Shown in pieces: positions 16,836 to 26,368 of a stretch of DNA of 64,000 bases (the stretch's first letter is position 1; every line of letters starts with the position of its first letter). The stretch covers positions 1 through 64,000 of the forward strand of contig CALFWR010000064.1 in NCBI GenBank assembly GCA_937928555.1, given 5' to 3'. Position numbers and translations under genes: made by a program. Source of the DNA: an uncultured Pirellulaceae bacterium. Its GTDB lineage: Bacteria > Planctomycetota > Planctomycetia > Pirellulales > Pirellulaceae. The notes under the pieces were generated by a model. That model saw only the letters and a program-made list of their open reading frames with translations. It was not told the origin of the DNA and ran no database searches.

Positions 16836-18089
16836 TTAATTTCCGCTTGGCGACGATTGATCGCTTTTGCGGCCGACCGGGAATTTTCGGAATTCGTAAT
16901 CATGGTCACGTTTGCGAATCACGGTGGCTTTGGTGAGGAGTCCCGGAATCACGCCGTCGATGGGCACTTCCTTTTCTTCCTTTTCGTCAAGGGTCAGTGT
17001 TGCGGGAAGTTGGTCGATCGTTTCGATACCTTCGATCACGCGTCCGAAAACGGTGTAACGCGATCGATCTTCTTCTGTTCCGTTCCAGTCCAGGTGGGAC
17101 AACGGTGACACGGAAATCGTAAATTCGCCATCAGCGGAATCAGGGTTGCCCGAGTTGTACATCGAAAGCGAACCACGGAAGTGATGCCGCGATTGGGGCA
17201 GCATCATTTCATCCTCGATCGTGTGGCCAACGGGGACTTTGCCGACGCGGCGGTTGAACCCTCCACCATGGGCGACGAGGTCTTCGATCACGCGATGAAA
17301 GTAGGTTTCGTCGTAGTAACCGATTTCGACAAGGTAGAGAAAGTTGGCCACCGCGACGGGTGCCTGGTCTTCGAACAGTTCGACGATGACGTCGCCGCCG
17401 GGAAGTTCCAGTTTGACGCGAGGCAGATTGGCGGTGGCATCTTTTTGGCGCAGTTCCGATTCCCGTTTCCACTTTTCAGCCAATTCGCCGACAGAGAGAA
17501 AGAGAATCTTGTCGACGCTGTTTTCGAGTTCCTCAATGGCGGCCCTTCCACTGGGACTGGAGACAAGTTCCAACGCCCGCTCGAAGTCGTTCAACTTCAG
17601 ACAGACCAGTGCAAGGTCACGTTTGTTGACAGGGTCATTAGGACGGAATTTTTCGATTCGCAGCAACAGACGTTTGGCCAATTCGTACTTGCGATCGATT
17701 CGGTGGTTATACGCAACGGTGCTGACGATCATCAAAAGATCATCATCGGGATTGTTGCACGCCATGAACCAGTCCACGGCGGCTTTGCTGGTGATTGATG
17801 CCTGATCCGCAAGGGCTTTTGCTGCTTTATCCCAGGGGCCTCGCCACTGACTGGAATCCTCCAGGCCGCCATCGAAAAATCGACAGCTGATTTCGCGGCA
17901 CTGTTTGATCATTTCGCGAGTGTCGGCAATCGCCTGCTGGAATTTCTTTTCCAGAGGGGCGCTGTCCGATTGCGAGAAAGCCCGCGGTGCCGAGATCGAT
18001 ACCAGCCCGATGGCAAATGCGAAAAAGACAAATGCGAAAAAGAAGAACCTGAATCCGGAAGAAGCCATGTTTGAATAACCGGGATACAT
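16836..18089 (-). CDS. Secreted cyclophilin-type PPIase (third paralogue)
   Basis: The 417-aa product is the first gene of the minus-strand PPIase-PPIase-PPIase-nth series. After a very hydrophobic Phe-rich signal segment (FRFFFFAFVFFAFAIGLVSI, ending APRAFSQ) comes a helical region with a tetratricopeptide-like look (RIEKFRPNDPVNKRDLALVCLKLNDF). A cyclophilin domain follows at about 215-395 (VKLELPGGDVIVELFEDQAPVA, FHRVIEDLVAHGGG, FGRVIEGIET). Two starts are possible, ATG at 18089 or 18068; neither has a good Shine-Dalgarno, and both keep the signal segment. It lacks the low-complexity tail of its two neighbours. Confidence 0.88.
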   Translation of the reverse strand: MYPGYSNMASSGFRFFFFAFVFFAFAIGLVSISAPRAFSQSDSAPLEKKFQQAIADTREMIKQCREISCRFFDGGLEDSSQWRGPWDKAAKALADQASITSKAAVDWFMACNNPDDDLLMIVSTVAYNHRIDRKYELAKRLLLRIEKFRPNDPVNKRDLALVCLKLNDFERALELVSSPSGRAAIEELENSVDKILFLSVGELAEKWKRESELRQKDATANLPRVKLELPGGDVIVELFEDQAPVAVANFLYLVEIGYYDETYFHRVIEDLVAHGGGFNRRVGKVPVGHTIEDEMMLPQSRHHFRGSLSMYNSGNPDSADGEFTISVSPLSHLDWNGTEEDRSRYTVFGRVIEGIETIDQLPATLTLDEKEEKEVPIDGVIPGLLTKATVIRKRDHDYEFRKFPVGRKSDQSSPSGN

Positions 18090-18167
18090 TTACAGTAATG
18101 CCTAGAAAATCGTTTCAAATATTATCATAGCTGACCTGACCCCGTAACCAGAAAGCAACCTCCAAAG

Positions 18168-18812
18168 ATGGCCAAGATTACCCGACGAAAGAATCTCAAG
18201 GACTGGAAGTCACAACGGCCTTCTTCTGATTCAGGTAAGCTTCGAATTATTGGCGGAAAGTTCCGTGGTCGACAGATTGAATACTCCGGTGATCCGATCA
18301 CCCGGCCCATGAAAGAGCATACACGCGAAGCGATTTTCAATCTGGTCGGGAGCTACGCCAAAAATCGTGTGGCCTTTGACCTGTTCGCGGGAACCGGGGC
18401 GATCGGATTGGAATCGATCAGCCGGGGGGCGGCGAGCGCGTTTCTGGTGGAAAGGCATTTTCCCACTGTACGGATCATCGAACAAAATGTTCGTAGCCTT
18501 GATCCGGATATGAATGTCACGGTGACCGCGTCGGATACCTTTTTCTGGACACGGCAGTTTCTGAAGGGAGCCCAGTTGCCGGTCGAGCCCTGGTTGGTCT
18601 TTTGCTGCCCTCCCTACGATCTGTACCTTGAGAAAAAAGACGAACTGTTGGCGATGCTGGGCAGCCTGATTGAGGCCGCTCCGCTGGAAAGCCTGTTCGT
18701 GGTCGAGTCAGACGAAAGGTTCAAGCCGCAATGCCTTGGCGAAAGCCTCGCGTGGGAAACACGACTCTATGCACCGGCTTTGATCTCCATCGGATGCAAA
18801 TCCGAGCGTTAG
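18168..18812 (+). CDS. rsmD: 16S rRNA (guanine966-N2)-methyltransferase RsmD
   Basis: SAM-dependent methyltransferase that modifies G966 of 16S rRNA during 30S assembly. The 214-aa product has the family start LRIIGGKFRGRQI, the RPMKEHTREAIFNL block and the SAM motif AFDLFAGTGAIGLESISRGA. The catalytic motif, normally (D/N)PPY or (D/N)PPF, reads CCPPYD here, with Cys in place of the acidic or amide residue. Length is normal. A basic N-terminal leader of about 22 residues precedes the family core. It is divergent from the PPIase operon with about 80 bp between them. Confidence 0.9.
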   Translation: MAKITRRKNLKDWKSQRPSSDSGKLRIIGGKFRGRQIEYSGDPITRPMKEHTREAIFNLVGSYAKNRVAFDLFAGTGAIGLESISRGAASAFLVERHFPTVRIIEQNVRSLDPDMNVTVTASDTFFWTRQFLKGAQLPVEPWLVFCCPPYDLYLEKKDELLAMLGSLIEAAPLESLFVVESDERFKPQCLGESLAWETRLYAPALISIGCKSER

Positions 18813-18983
18813 ATTGTTCACCCAACTTGTCCCCCCGACGAGGTATCGATCTAAGCCCTCTAGGGCCGATTAGCTGTCGCAGCCCGCATTCTCCTCCCAG
18901 TTCCACATGACGCTAGCAGATTTCATGTGCCGGTTGGCATTTGGTACTCCACTAAAGCCTCCGAGTGCTCCGATGAAGTCGGT

Positions 18984-21248
18984 ATGTATCGGCAGAGCTT
19001 CATGATTTTCACATCCAGACTCGTTGTTGCCGGCCTGTTTGTCCTGTTGTGGACAGCGGTCGTCCCAGGGCAATATGCGCAGCTGAACCGTTCACAGACC
19101 TCACAAGCTGGACAAACTGAAAAGATTCTCCAGTGGCCCGAATCCAAACAGATCCACAAGGAGCTCGAACAGGTCGCGAAGTATCAGATCACTGCCAGTT
19201 GGGCGGAGCAGACCCGGAATCTTGTAACGTACATCTGTGAGCAAACCACGATCGATGACCCGCAAGCCATCGCGGGCCTTAAGCAGTTGCAGGAGGCGAC
19301 CACGCAAATTGATTCGATCGTGTCTGAATTGCGTGAGGGCGAATATCAGTCCTCTCCCGAGGCGATGGAGTTGGTCAGCCAGTTGCAGCGAATGAAGTAC
19401 CGACTTGAGCGGCGGGTTCTGATGTGGTCAGCGGCCCATCGCTGTGCGATTCAAAGACCGTCTGGTGACAAACAGGATTCGCCTTTCAGGACGGCATCCC
19501 GGCGGGTGATTTCTTTTGATGGAGTTCTCGATCCACGGTGGCGTGACTACCTGAAAGTGGATGATCTTGAAGACAGCTTTCGCGCGCTACAGCCCGATGA
19601 AAAGCGCCAGCGCGATGCGGCCCGAAAGTTCCTGGCGAGATTCCATTCCGCGTCGCTGAGCAGCCAACAGCGCAGTTTTCTTGAGTCGATCGAGCTCGAC
19701 CAGGGCGTCATGCAGGTCATTCGCGATGCCGCATCAGAACCGGTCGACTACAACAAGCTGTTGACCATGATGGAAAAAATGCAGGGCCGCAATTCAACAA
19801 CTTACGCCTATCGGCTCAATGAGCAGTACCAGAACCTGCTTTGGTCTGGCGACTCTCAGGATCGAGAAATGGCGGGAATGATTGATTCTCACTATCGCAA
19901 CGCCAACGCTCGCGTCGCGGCCAATAAGAAGCTTCTCAATGCCCTGCTGCCGCAAATGCCCAACACCGTCGAGCCTCTATCGGACGTTGTCGCCGGTGCT
20001 CAGGTGACAGGCCACAACCACATCAGCAACCAGTTGCGGATCGCGTTGATTCCCAACCCTAATGAAATTGATCTTCAGTTGGTGACCACCGGCCAGGTAG
20101 AGACCCAGTCGGTCGCGCGAAAAAGTGGTTTTCAGATTCACAACCGCGGCATGGCGGACTTTCATGTCTTCAAGCGACTGGCGTTCAATCGCACCGGTGT
20201 GCGTTCGGAGTCGCCGACGGTCTTTGCCAATGCTTCGCAGCGACTGGTGGGCTTGCGTGGGAAACTGGATCGGGTGCCGTTGGTGGGCGGGATTGCCCGG
20301 CGGATCGCTCGACAAAAAGTCGAAGAGGAAACGCCTGCGGCGGAAACACTGGTACGTCAAAAAGTCGAAGCCGACGCCCGTCAGCGAGTCGAATCGGAAG
20401 TCGCTCAGCAGGTTCAGCAGTTCCGTCAAAGCATCCAGCGGTTTGTGTTGGATCCACTGACGAGCATTGATCTTGAGCCCGAGACAATGGAAACGGCAAC
20501 GACCGAAAATCGCATCATGGGGCGATTCCGAATTGCCGGGCGAGACCAGTTGGCTGCCCACCAGCCCAGACCGACAGACTTTGAGTCCGACCTGTTGACC
20601 ATTCAGTTGCACCAATCTGCCTTCAACAATCTGTTCGGACGCATCGGACTCAACGGCCGCAAGTTCACGCCAAAGACCCTCGCGGAACACTTGCGCAAGG
20701 TGACCGGCATCACCAATCAGTCAAAGCACGCCGAGGGCGACGCTGAGTTGACGTTTGCGACCCATGATCCGATTCGGATTGACTTTCGCGATGGATTGAT
20801 CAGCCTCCAGTTCAAATTCAGTCGACTTAAAGTCGGAAATTCGACCCGCTGGAAAAACCTGATTGTCCGCGTCAATTTCGAGCCCGAGTACATTGGCACG
20901 CGGATGATTTTGCATCAGCAGACGCCGGTTGATATCAGGCACGAGTCGCTGCGACTCAAAGACGAAATCATCATTCGCGGCATGTTCAAGGTTCTGCTGG
21001 AAGACCAGTACGCTTTTGATGTAATGCCGAAGTCCCTGATGAAACCGTTTGGCGACCTGGCGTTTGCCATCGATCGCCTGACACTGGCCGACGGTTGGTG
21101 CGGCATCGCGTTAGGGAATCCTGCGACCAGCGGCCATGAAGTTCCGATCGTGGCACCGGCGGACGTCAATCCTGGCGCGTGGTCTGACCAGATGGGCTCT
21201 CTTCAATGGAATCGTCCTGAGGATCGTGCTGGCGAAGTCGTCCGCTGA
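18984..21248 (+). CDS. Conserved-type secreted protein of unknown function
   Basis: I do not recognise this 754-aa product. A hydrophobic segment near the N-terminus (FTSRLVVAGLFVLLWTAVVPGQ) looks like a signal peptide. The middle is rich in Gln, Arg and charged helices (LIRQKVEADARQRVESEVAQQVQQ-type at about 450-480). The last third is more beta-like (FATHDPIRIDFRDGLISLQF). Starts at 18927, 18984 and 19002 are all in frame; 18984 and 19002 place the hydrophobic stretch properly, and GGCAGAG before 19002 is a weak ribosome-binding site. The next gene is convergent. Similar long secreted proteins without named domains are common in planctomycetes, which is an impression and not a search result. 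Confidence 0.75.
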   Translation: MYRQSFMIFTSRLVVAGLFVLLWTAVVPGQYAQLNRSQTSQAGQTEKILQWPESKQIHKELEQVAKYQITASWAEQTRNLVTYICEQTTIDDPQAIAGLKQLQEATTQIDSIVSELREGEYQSSPEAMELVSQLQRMKYRLERRVLMWSAAHRCAIQRPSGDKQDSPFRTASRRVISFDGVLDPRWRDYLKVDDLEDSFRALQPDEKRQRDAARKFLARFHSASLSSQQRSFLESIELDQGVMQVIRDAASEPVDYNKLLTMMEKMQGRNSTTYAYRLNEQYQNLLWSGDSQDREMAGMIDSHYRNANARVAANKKLLNALLPQMPNTVEPLSDVVAGAQVTGHNHISNQLRIALIPNPNEIDLQLVTTGQVETQSVARKSGFQIHNRGMADFHVFKRLAFNRTGVRSESPTVFANASQRLVGLRGKLDRVPLVGGIARRIARQKVEEETPAAETLVRQKVEADARQRVESEVAQQVQQFRQSIQRFVLDPLTSIDLEPETMETATTENRIMGRFRIAGRDQLAAHQPRPTDFESDLLTIQLHQSAFNNLFGRIGLNGRKFTPKTLAEHLRKVTGITNQSKHAEGDAELTFATHDPIRIDFRDGLISLQFKFSRLKVGNSTRWKNLIVRVNFEPEYIGTRMILHQQTPVDIRHESLRLKDEIIIRGMFKVLLEDQYAFDVMPKSLMKPFGDLAFAIDRLTLADGWCGIALGNPATSGHEVPIVAPADVNPGAWSDQMGSLQWNRPEDRAGEVVR

Positions 21249-21311
21249 CCGGGGCGTTGGTGCTCGAACCATTCGCCGATCGATCGATTCACAGATTCAC
21301 AGTCCCAATGG

Positions 21312-22433
21312 TTACCGTACCGGCTTCCACGTGGGACGTTCGACGCTGGTGGAGCGAGAACGTGCGGGGCGACGAATGGTTGGGGCTGACCTTGACCAGC
21401 CGTTGGCTTCGAGTTGCGGTCGCTGCGATTTGCCTTCGATGTTAATCGATGCGGTGTCGCTGAGGGTCTGTCCGCCAGCGCTGGATTCGACGTTGACGAT
21501 GACTGAAGTTCCCGTTGGGACTTTGTCCAGCCATGGCAGGTGTAGCAGGATTCCATCGGTGTCATCGAGTTCGTCGCGGGAAATGAAGAGCGCAAGCTCT
21601 TCGGCGACAAAGGTCCATTTTCCGATTTCGGTGCCGGAGGGTTCCGAGACGCTAACGCGCAGCGTGCTTTGGGGTTGTGCGAAGTTTCCGGCCGAGTCCC
21701 TAGAAGCGATCATCAGTACGATGCCGTCATCGCCATCGTTGGCGTCCAGGTTGACTCCGTGGGTGCGGTTGACGTCGATCTTCAAAGACGTCGGGCGCTG
21801 TCCGGCGTTAGTTTGTCCGTAGTCTGTTTGGATGCCGGGAAGGTCAAGGTTGAATGCCGAATCGCCGGGACCATCGGTGACTTCCGATCGCGTCGAAGAT
21901 CCGTGGGTGGGCTCCAGTGTGATCGGCAAGCTACCCGGGTTGGCGGCGCCCGGATTGACCAAAGCCCCGGGCTGTGCGTCGGGGTAATAGACTTCCGGTG
22001 CGAATGGCAGCGTCGTGCCGTTTTCGTAGATCACGTCACCGCTGAATTCAACGTTTCCGCCCTGGATCGTTCCGTTGTGGATGACGCCGTTGTGGATGAC
22101 GCCGTTGTGAATGATTTCGCCGTCGCTAATCACGCTGCCGTCGTAAATGATTTCGCCTTGTGCGAAAGAGCTGCCAATTGCCGATGAAGGGTTGACGATC
22201 ACCCCTGAACCCACGGTGCCGCCTCCGATGATGGACGAAGCGGGTTGTCCGCCGGCAAGTACTGATTCGTGTTGGGCCTGGAGTGCGTAGTATTTGTCTT
22301 CCAGGTCAAGAATCTCGGCGCGGAGCAAAGCCGTTTCGCGGCGACACAGATTGCTGGCGTTTTGACAGCCGGCAAACAGTGGGAAAGCCATCGATGCGGC
22401 GAGCATCAGAAACAGTGGATTGAGGTTGCGCAT
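21312..22433 (-). CDS. Putative lipoprotein with coiled coil and repeat linker
   Basis: The 373-aa product starts at the ATG at 22433 with a lipoprotein signal: a hydrophobic stretch ending LFAGC, with Cys as residue 22. A coiled coil follows (RRETALLRAEILDLEDKYYALQ). A Gly/Ile/His-rich linker contains three copies of the IHNGV motif from a short tandem DNA repeat near 22075-22115. The C-terminal half (about 200-320) looks like an Ig-like beta sandwich. The frame extends upstream to 22622, but those residues have no lipobox and are not needed. No named family is recognised. It is convergent with the previous gene, 63 bp away. Confidence 0.75.
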   Translation of the reverse strand: MRNLNPLFLMLAASMAFPLFAGCQNASNLCRRETALLRAEILDLEDKYYALQAQHESVLAGGQPASSIIGGGTVGSGVIVNPSSAIGSSFAQGEIIYDGSVISDGEIIHNGVIHNGVIHNGTIQGGNVEFSGDVIYENGTTLPFAPEVYYPDAQPGALVNPGAANPGSLPITLEPTHGSSTRSEVTDGPGDSAFNLDLPGIQTDYGQTNAGQRPTSLKIDVNRTHGVNLDANDGDDGIVLMIASRDSAGNFAQPQSTLRVSVSEPSGTEIGKWTFVAEELALFISRDELDDTDGILLHLPWLDKVPTGTSVIVNVESSAGGQTLSDTASINIEGKSQRPQLEANGWSRSAPTIRRPARSRSTSVERPTWKPVR

Positions 22434-22646
22434 GGCCAATTGCCCGAAGACGGACCCTGATCGGTAATTCGAAGGGCGATCTTTAGGAAAAAATGGACAA
22501 GTAACGCAATGGCAGTTTGCGATTGCCAGTCCGGGCGCGGCAAGCTGGGATAGTTGCCCAGCGCCCAGCGTTAAGAGAGTTGCAGTGATTGCGGCCGGCA
22601 GCCACAACCACGATACGACCACGACAGCGATTCCGACTGGCGCGTG

Positions 22647-23078
22647 CTAGCCAACCACGATTTCTGTTTCCAGCTCAGCAGGGGCTTTCAGCGAGTTGGT
22701 GATAAAGCAGGCAGCTTTGGCCTTTTTGAGAAGATTCGCAGCACGGTCCTGATCTGTCTCCCCATCAACAGTGAGCTTCGCGGCGACCTTGAAGCCCACA
22801 AATTGCACGCCTGTGTCGGCTTTGTTCAATTCACCGACAGCGGTGCAGTGAATGTCCTTGTAAGAGAACTTCGACGCCGCCGCGATGGCCCGGAATGAGA
22901 GCACAAAGCAATCCGCAACCGCGGCCGCGAGAAGGTCTTCGGGAGACCACTGCCCGCCGGGTCCGCCAAATTCTTTCGGAGCGGCGGACTCGAGTGACGA
23001 CAATCCGTCGACATTGAGCGTGACGTTGCCTGCGGGTTCGGCAGATGCTGTGGCGGTGTAGAAATGATGAAAATTCAT
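22647..23078 (-). CDS. OsmC-family protein
   Basis: The 143-aa product is the right size for OsmC/Ohr-type thiol peroxidases, which reduce organic hydroperoxides. The two expected redox cysteines are visible: C57 in AAVADCFVLSF and C124 in AKAACFITNSL. The N-terminal GGPGGQWSPEDLLAAA block is typical. It probably belongs to the general OsmC/YhfA-like branch and not to Ohr itself, because the Ohr-type sequence around the first Cys is absent. It lies 134 bp downstream of the clpP gene on the same strand, and may be transcribed separately. Confidence 0.9.
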   Translation of the reverse strand: MNFHHFYTATASAEPAGNVTLNVDGLSSLESAAPKEFGGPGGQWSPEDLLAAAVADCFVLSFRAIAAASKFSYKDIHCTAVGELNKADTGVQFVGFKVAAKLTVDGETDQDRAANLLKKAKAACFITNSLKAPAELETEIVVG

Positions 23079-23212
23079 GATTGGCTTCTCTGGAGGTTCG
23101 CCTGCTGATCGTGGCAGCGTCGCCGTGGATTTCAGAGGAAACCCTCTGGGGACAGGGAATTCTGGCGAATCCCAATACCTGATCTGGCAGTTGATGTTTA
23201 TCGATTGCCAAG

Positions 23213-23809
23213 CTATGCGGTGGCTTCGTCGATGCTGGCGACCACGCGATCGATCAAATTGAACTCTCTGGCTTCTTCGGAGCTCATGAAGTTGTCACGA
23301 TCGGTGTTGGCTTCGATTTCTTCAACCGTCTTGCCGGTGTGATGAGCGATCAGCTTGTTGAGCTGCCCCTTGATTTCGCGAAGGTGCTCGCGGTGGATGA
23401 GGATCTCTTCGGCGGTTCCCTGCATGCCGGCCAAAGGCTGGTGGATCATGATGCTGGCATTGGGTAGCGCAAATCGTTTTCCTGCCGCCCCGGCGGTCAG
23501 CAACATGGCACCCATCGATGCCGCCTGGCCCAGGCAGTAGGTCGCCACGTCGCAGCTGACGAACTGCATGGTGTCGTAGATCGCCATCCCGGCGGTGACA
23601 CTTCCACCGGGCGAGTTGATGTACAGGTGGATGTCTTTTTTTGGGTCTTCGGATTGAAGAAACAACATCTGTGCGACCAGCGAGTTGGCGAGGTCGGCGG
23701 TGACCTGTTGGCCAAGAAAGATAATTCGGTCTTTCAGAAGTCGGCTGTAAATGTCGTAAACGCGTTCTTCACGACCGGTGTTGTCGACGACGTAGGGAAC
23801 GATAGGCAT
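23213..23809 (-). CDS. clpP: ATP-dependent Clp protease proteolytic subunit (paralogue 1)
   Basis: Serine protease ring subunit that degrades unfolded or tagged proteins with ClpX or ClpA/ClpC. The 198-aa product shows the full catalytic triad: Ser98 in GQAASMGA, His123 in MIHQP and Asp172 in TDRDNFM. The family opening [22 protein letters not shown] is typical. It lies 37 bp after the second clpP, so the two form a unit and may assemble a mixed ring, as in several bacteria with two ClpPs. Confidence 0.95.
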   Translation of the reverse strand: MPIVPYVVDNTGREERVYDIYSRLLKDRIIFLGQQVTADLANSLVAQMLFLQSEDPKKDIHLYINSPGGSVTAGMAIYDTMQFVSCDVATYCLGQAASMGAMLLTAGAAGKRFALPNASIMIHQPLAGMQGTAEEILIHREHLREIKGQLNKLIAHHTGKTVEEIEANTDRDNFMSSEEAREFNLIDRVVASIDEATA

Positions 23810-23846
23810 TGGGGGCTCCGTTGTTTACCCGGTACAGTGGGTTGAG

Positions 23847-24533
23847 TTAGTCTTTTTTCGGCTTGGATGTAATCTGATCGACCAGACCGTATTCTTTCGC
23901 CTGGTCGGCGGTGAGAAAGAAGTCACGGTCGATGTCTTTGGCGATTTGATCTTTTGATTTTCCGCAGTTGTCGGCAAGGATCTGGTTGAGCACGTCGCGG
24001 TTTCTCAGAATTTCGTCGGCCTGAATTTCGATGTCGCTGACCTGGCCGTTGACGCCGCCATAGGGCTGGTGAATCATCACGCGCGAGTGAGGCAGGCAGA
24101 ATCGTTTTCCGCGGGTACCTCCGGCAAGCAGCACCGCGGCGCCGCTGGCGGCCTGGCCGACACAGAAAGTCGCCACGGGACATTGCAGGATCTGCATCAC
24201 GTCGTAGATCGCGAGGGTTGCGATCACGTCTCCGCCGGGGGAGTTGATGTAGAAGTTGATGTCCTTCTTTTTGTTTTCGCTCTGCAAGTACAGCAGCTTC
24301 ATGACGACTTCGTTGGCGTTGCCGGTGTGGATCTCTCCCTGCAGGAAGACAATCCTGTTCTCCAGCAGCAGATCGCCCAACGTCATCGTACGCTGACGCT
24401 GATACGAAGCGTGAGCCGAGGAGTTTGTGATTGGGCTCATGCCGGGAAAGTCGCCGGGGTTGATGCCTGGAAGAGATGTAACTTCATCTCCGGGGTTACC
24501 GGAAACCGAGTCAATTGTCTGGAAAGGTTTCAA
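23847..24533 (-). CDS. clpP: ATP-dependent Clp protease proteolytic subunit (paralogue 2)
   Basis: The 228-aa product has an N-terminal extension of about 40 residues compared with its neighbour, rich in Gly/Pro/Ser and without a signal peptide. The triad is intact: Ser130 in GQAASGAA, His155 in MIHQP and Asp204 in DRDFFL. It lacks the usual PYVV-type start, so the axial loops probably differ. It is the first gene of the clpP-clpP pair. The gap to trigger factor upstream (24534-24892) holds a terminator and a MITE, so this pair probably has its own promoter in 24534-24656. Confidence 0.93.
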   Translation of the reverse strand: MKPFQTIDSVSGNPGDEVTSLPGINPGDFPGMSPITNSSAHASYQRQRTMTLGDLLLENRIVFLQGEIHTGNANEVVMKLLYLQSENKKKDINFYINSPGGDVIATLAIYDVMQILQCPVATFCVGQAASGAAVLLAGGTRGKRFCLPHSRVMIHQPYGGVNGQVSDIEIQADEILRNRDVLNQILADNCGKSKDQIAKDIDRDFFLTADQAKEYGLVDQITSKPKKD

Positions 24534-24649
24534 AACACATTCCTTTATTGATAGAGACGGATTTGCCTGTTGCGGCTTACTGGAAACGTACCCGTCTCAT
24601 GGCAAACCGGCAAGATGGGACTCCAGTTTGCCACCGCCGGACGATGAAA

Positions 24650-24676
24650 TAAAAAAGCGACGGCAGTTGCCGTCGC
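24650..24676 (-). terminator. Rho-independent terminator of the trigger factor gene
   Basis: A hairpin of two perfect 9-bp arms with a 2-nt loop (GCGACGGCA-GT-TGCCGTCGC, 24657-24676) is followed on the minus strand by six Ts. It lies 216 bp beyond the tig stop codon because a MITE is inserted between them. Confidence 0.88.
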
Positions 24677-24687
24677 TGCTGAATCAA

Positions 24688-24874
24688 CCCGGATTATTCA
24701 CGACGCCGGGCGTTGATTCTACGTCCGGCCAACAGGGGCAAGGGAAAAGCTGAACTTCAACAAGAAATTTGAGCCATCCGGTAGGTGAAAACCACAGCGA
24801 TCGTTTCATCGCATCAGAACCGCGGATCACTATCGGAACTGATTCTGACGCCCACGCCTCGTGAATAATTCGGG
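24688..24874 (+). mobile_element. MITE family 1, copy E
   Basis: Complete 187-bp element flanked by a perfect 5-bp duplication ATCAA (24683-24687 and 24875-24879). It lies between the tig stop codon and its terminator, so it is transcribed as part of the tig 3' untranslated region. Confidence 0.93.
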
Positions 24875-24892
24875 ATCAAAGAACCCGGGGGC

Positions 24893-26368
24893 TTACTCCC
24901 GTTCGGGCTTGACACCGGGAATCGGAGTCGCATCGCCGCCCTCGTATTTTGCTTCGGGGATGTTGGCGACCTGACCGGCAGCAAAGAAAGGAATCGCTTC
25001 GATTTGTTGCTCGTTGGGAGGTTCCCAAGCAATCGCTTTGATGGTGGCCGCTTCGGTGATCATCTCGATGACTTTGCCTTCGATGATCATGTTCCGCAGC
25101 GAGTCCATCTGGCCATTTCGCTCCAATCGGGCTCGAACACGCCGCGGCGAGTCGTTCTGCTGAGCCGCGATGCGGGCGATTTCTGCTGTGTAGTCGGCTT
25201 CGGTTTCTTCGACTTTTTCTTCTTCGGCGATTCGTTCGAGGATAAAGTGCTCACGCAGTAGTCGCTCGGTACGCTCCAGAATGTTGGAACGAAGATCATT
25301 TTCTCTCAAGCGAATTTCGTCTTCGCCGAAGCCACTGGATCGCATCTCCATGACGGATCGTTCCAGTTCGCGTCGTGACTGACGACGAAGCAGATCTTGG
25401 GGGATTTCCCAGTTTGCCGATTCGGTCAACGAACTGCTGATCTGATCGCGGATCGTTTCCCGCTGGCGATACTTGAGTTGGTCTTCGAGCGAGTTACGGA
25501 TGTTGGTGCGAAGCTCCTCTTCTTTCATGTCCAGGCGTTCAAGGGCGCTCTTGAGATCCGAGGCGACGCGTTTGACTTCGAGGATTTCGAATTCGATTTC
25601 GACTTCCTTGCCAGCCATTTCAACGTTCTCGGAGAACTCGTTGACGGTGACTTTGATGGATCGCGTTTCTTCGGCTTTTGCACCCACGACCAACTTTTCG
25701 AAATCTTCGATCGTGGCGTCGGCAAGACTGAGCTTGGGGCGCACGTTGACGGTCATTTCTTCTTCGTTGCTGATAACCTCACCGTCGTGCTTTGCGGTGA
25801 TGTTGCACTCAATGATGTCGCCCGCTTGGACGGCTTCTTCGACCGGTGCAGCGGGAGTGAATCGCGATACAATCCGCATGGCTTCGGCTTCGACGTCTGC
25901 ATCGGTGAAGTCGTGTTCGGGACGCGTCAGGTCGATGTTTTTCCACTTTGGCAAATCGAAATCGGGGCGAACTTCGATATTGAATTCAAAGATCAAATCG
26001 CCATCGTCGGGAACGTTCACCTGATGGAAATCCAGATCCGGTTCGGAGATCGCGCTGAAGACTTCCGAGTCGCTGATCTGCGTCAGGCTGTCCATTAAAA
26101 GGCCGCTCTTGACCTGGTCGGCAACCTGTTTGCGGAATTTCTTTTCGATCAGATTGCGGGGTGCTTTGCCGGTTCGAAAACCCGGCAGCTCTGCCATCGG
26201 AGCGATCTTGTCGAACTGGTTACTGTAGTACCGCTCGATTTCGTTGCGCGGGATCGTGACCGTCACGTGCCGTCCGCACGCGCTGGTTTCTTTCACGTCC
26301 ATTTGCAGATCGAGTGGCTGGTGAGCGTCTACGCTTTCAAGCGTTTCGGTTTCTGTCTCAGTGTTCAC
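24893..26368 (-). CDS. tig: Trigger factor
   Basis: Ribosome-bound chaperone/PPIase that receives nascent chains. The 491-aa product is a little longer than the E. coli protein (432 aa). The ribosome-binding signature is ELPGFRTGKAPRNLIEKKF (about 60-78). The central domain has an FKBP-like position (GDIIECNITAKHDGEV) but lacks several canonical FKBP residues. A long helical C-terminal chaperone domain rich in Glu/Arg (about 290-460) follows. Gene order tig-clpP is conserved in many bacteria. The tRNA-Gly gene lies about 200 bp upstream on the same strand. Confidence 0.93.
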   Translation of the reverse strand: MNTETETETLESVDAHQPLDLQMDVKETSACGRHVTVTIPRNEIERYYSNQFDKIAPMAELPGFRTGKAPRNLIEKKFRKQVADQVKSGLLMDSLTQISDSEVFSAISEPDLDFHQVNVPDDGDLIFEFNIEVRPDFDLPKWKNIDLTRPEHDFTDADVEAEAMRIVSRFTPAAPVEEAVQAGDIIECNITAKHDGEVISNEEEMTVNVRPKLSLADATIEDFEKLVVGAKAEETRSIKVTVNEFSENVEMAGKEVEIEFEILEVKRVASDLKSALERLDMKEEELRTNIRNSLEDQLKYRQRETIRDQISSSLTESANWEIPQDLLRRQSRRELERSVMEMRSSGFGEDEIRLRENDLRSNILERTERLLREHFILERIAEEEKVEETEADYTAEIARIAAQQNDSPRRVRARLERNGQMDSLRNMIIEGKVIEMITEAATIKAIAWEPPNEQQIEAIPFFAAGQVANIPEAKYEGGDATPIPGVKPERE

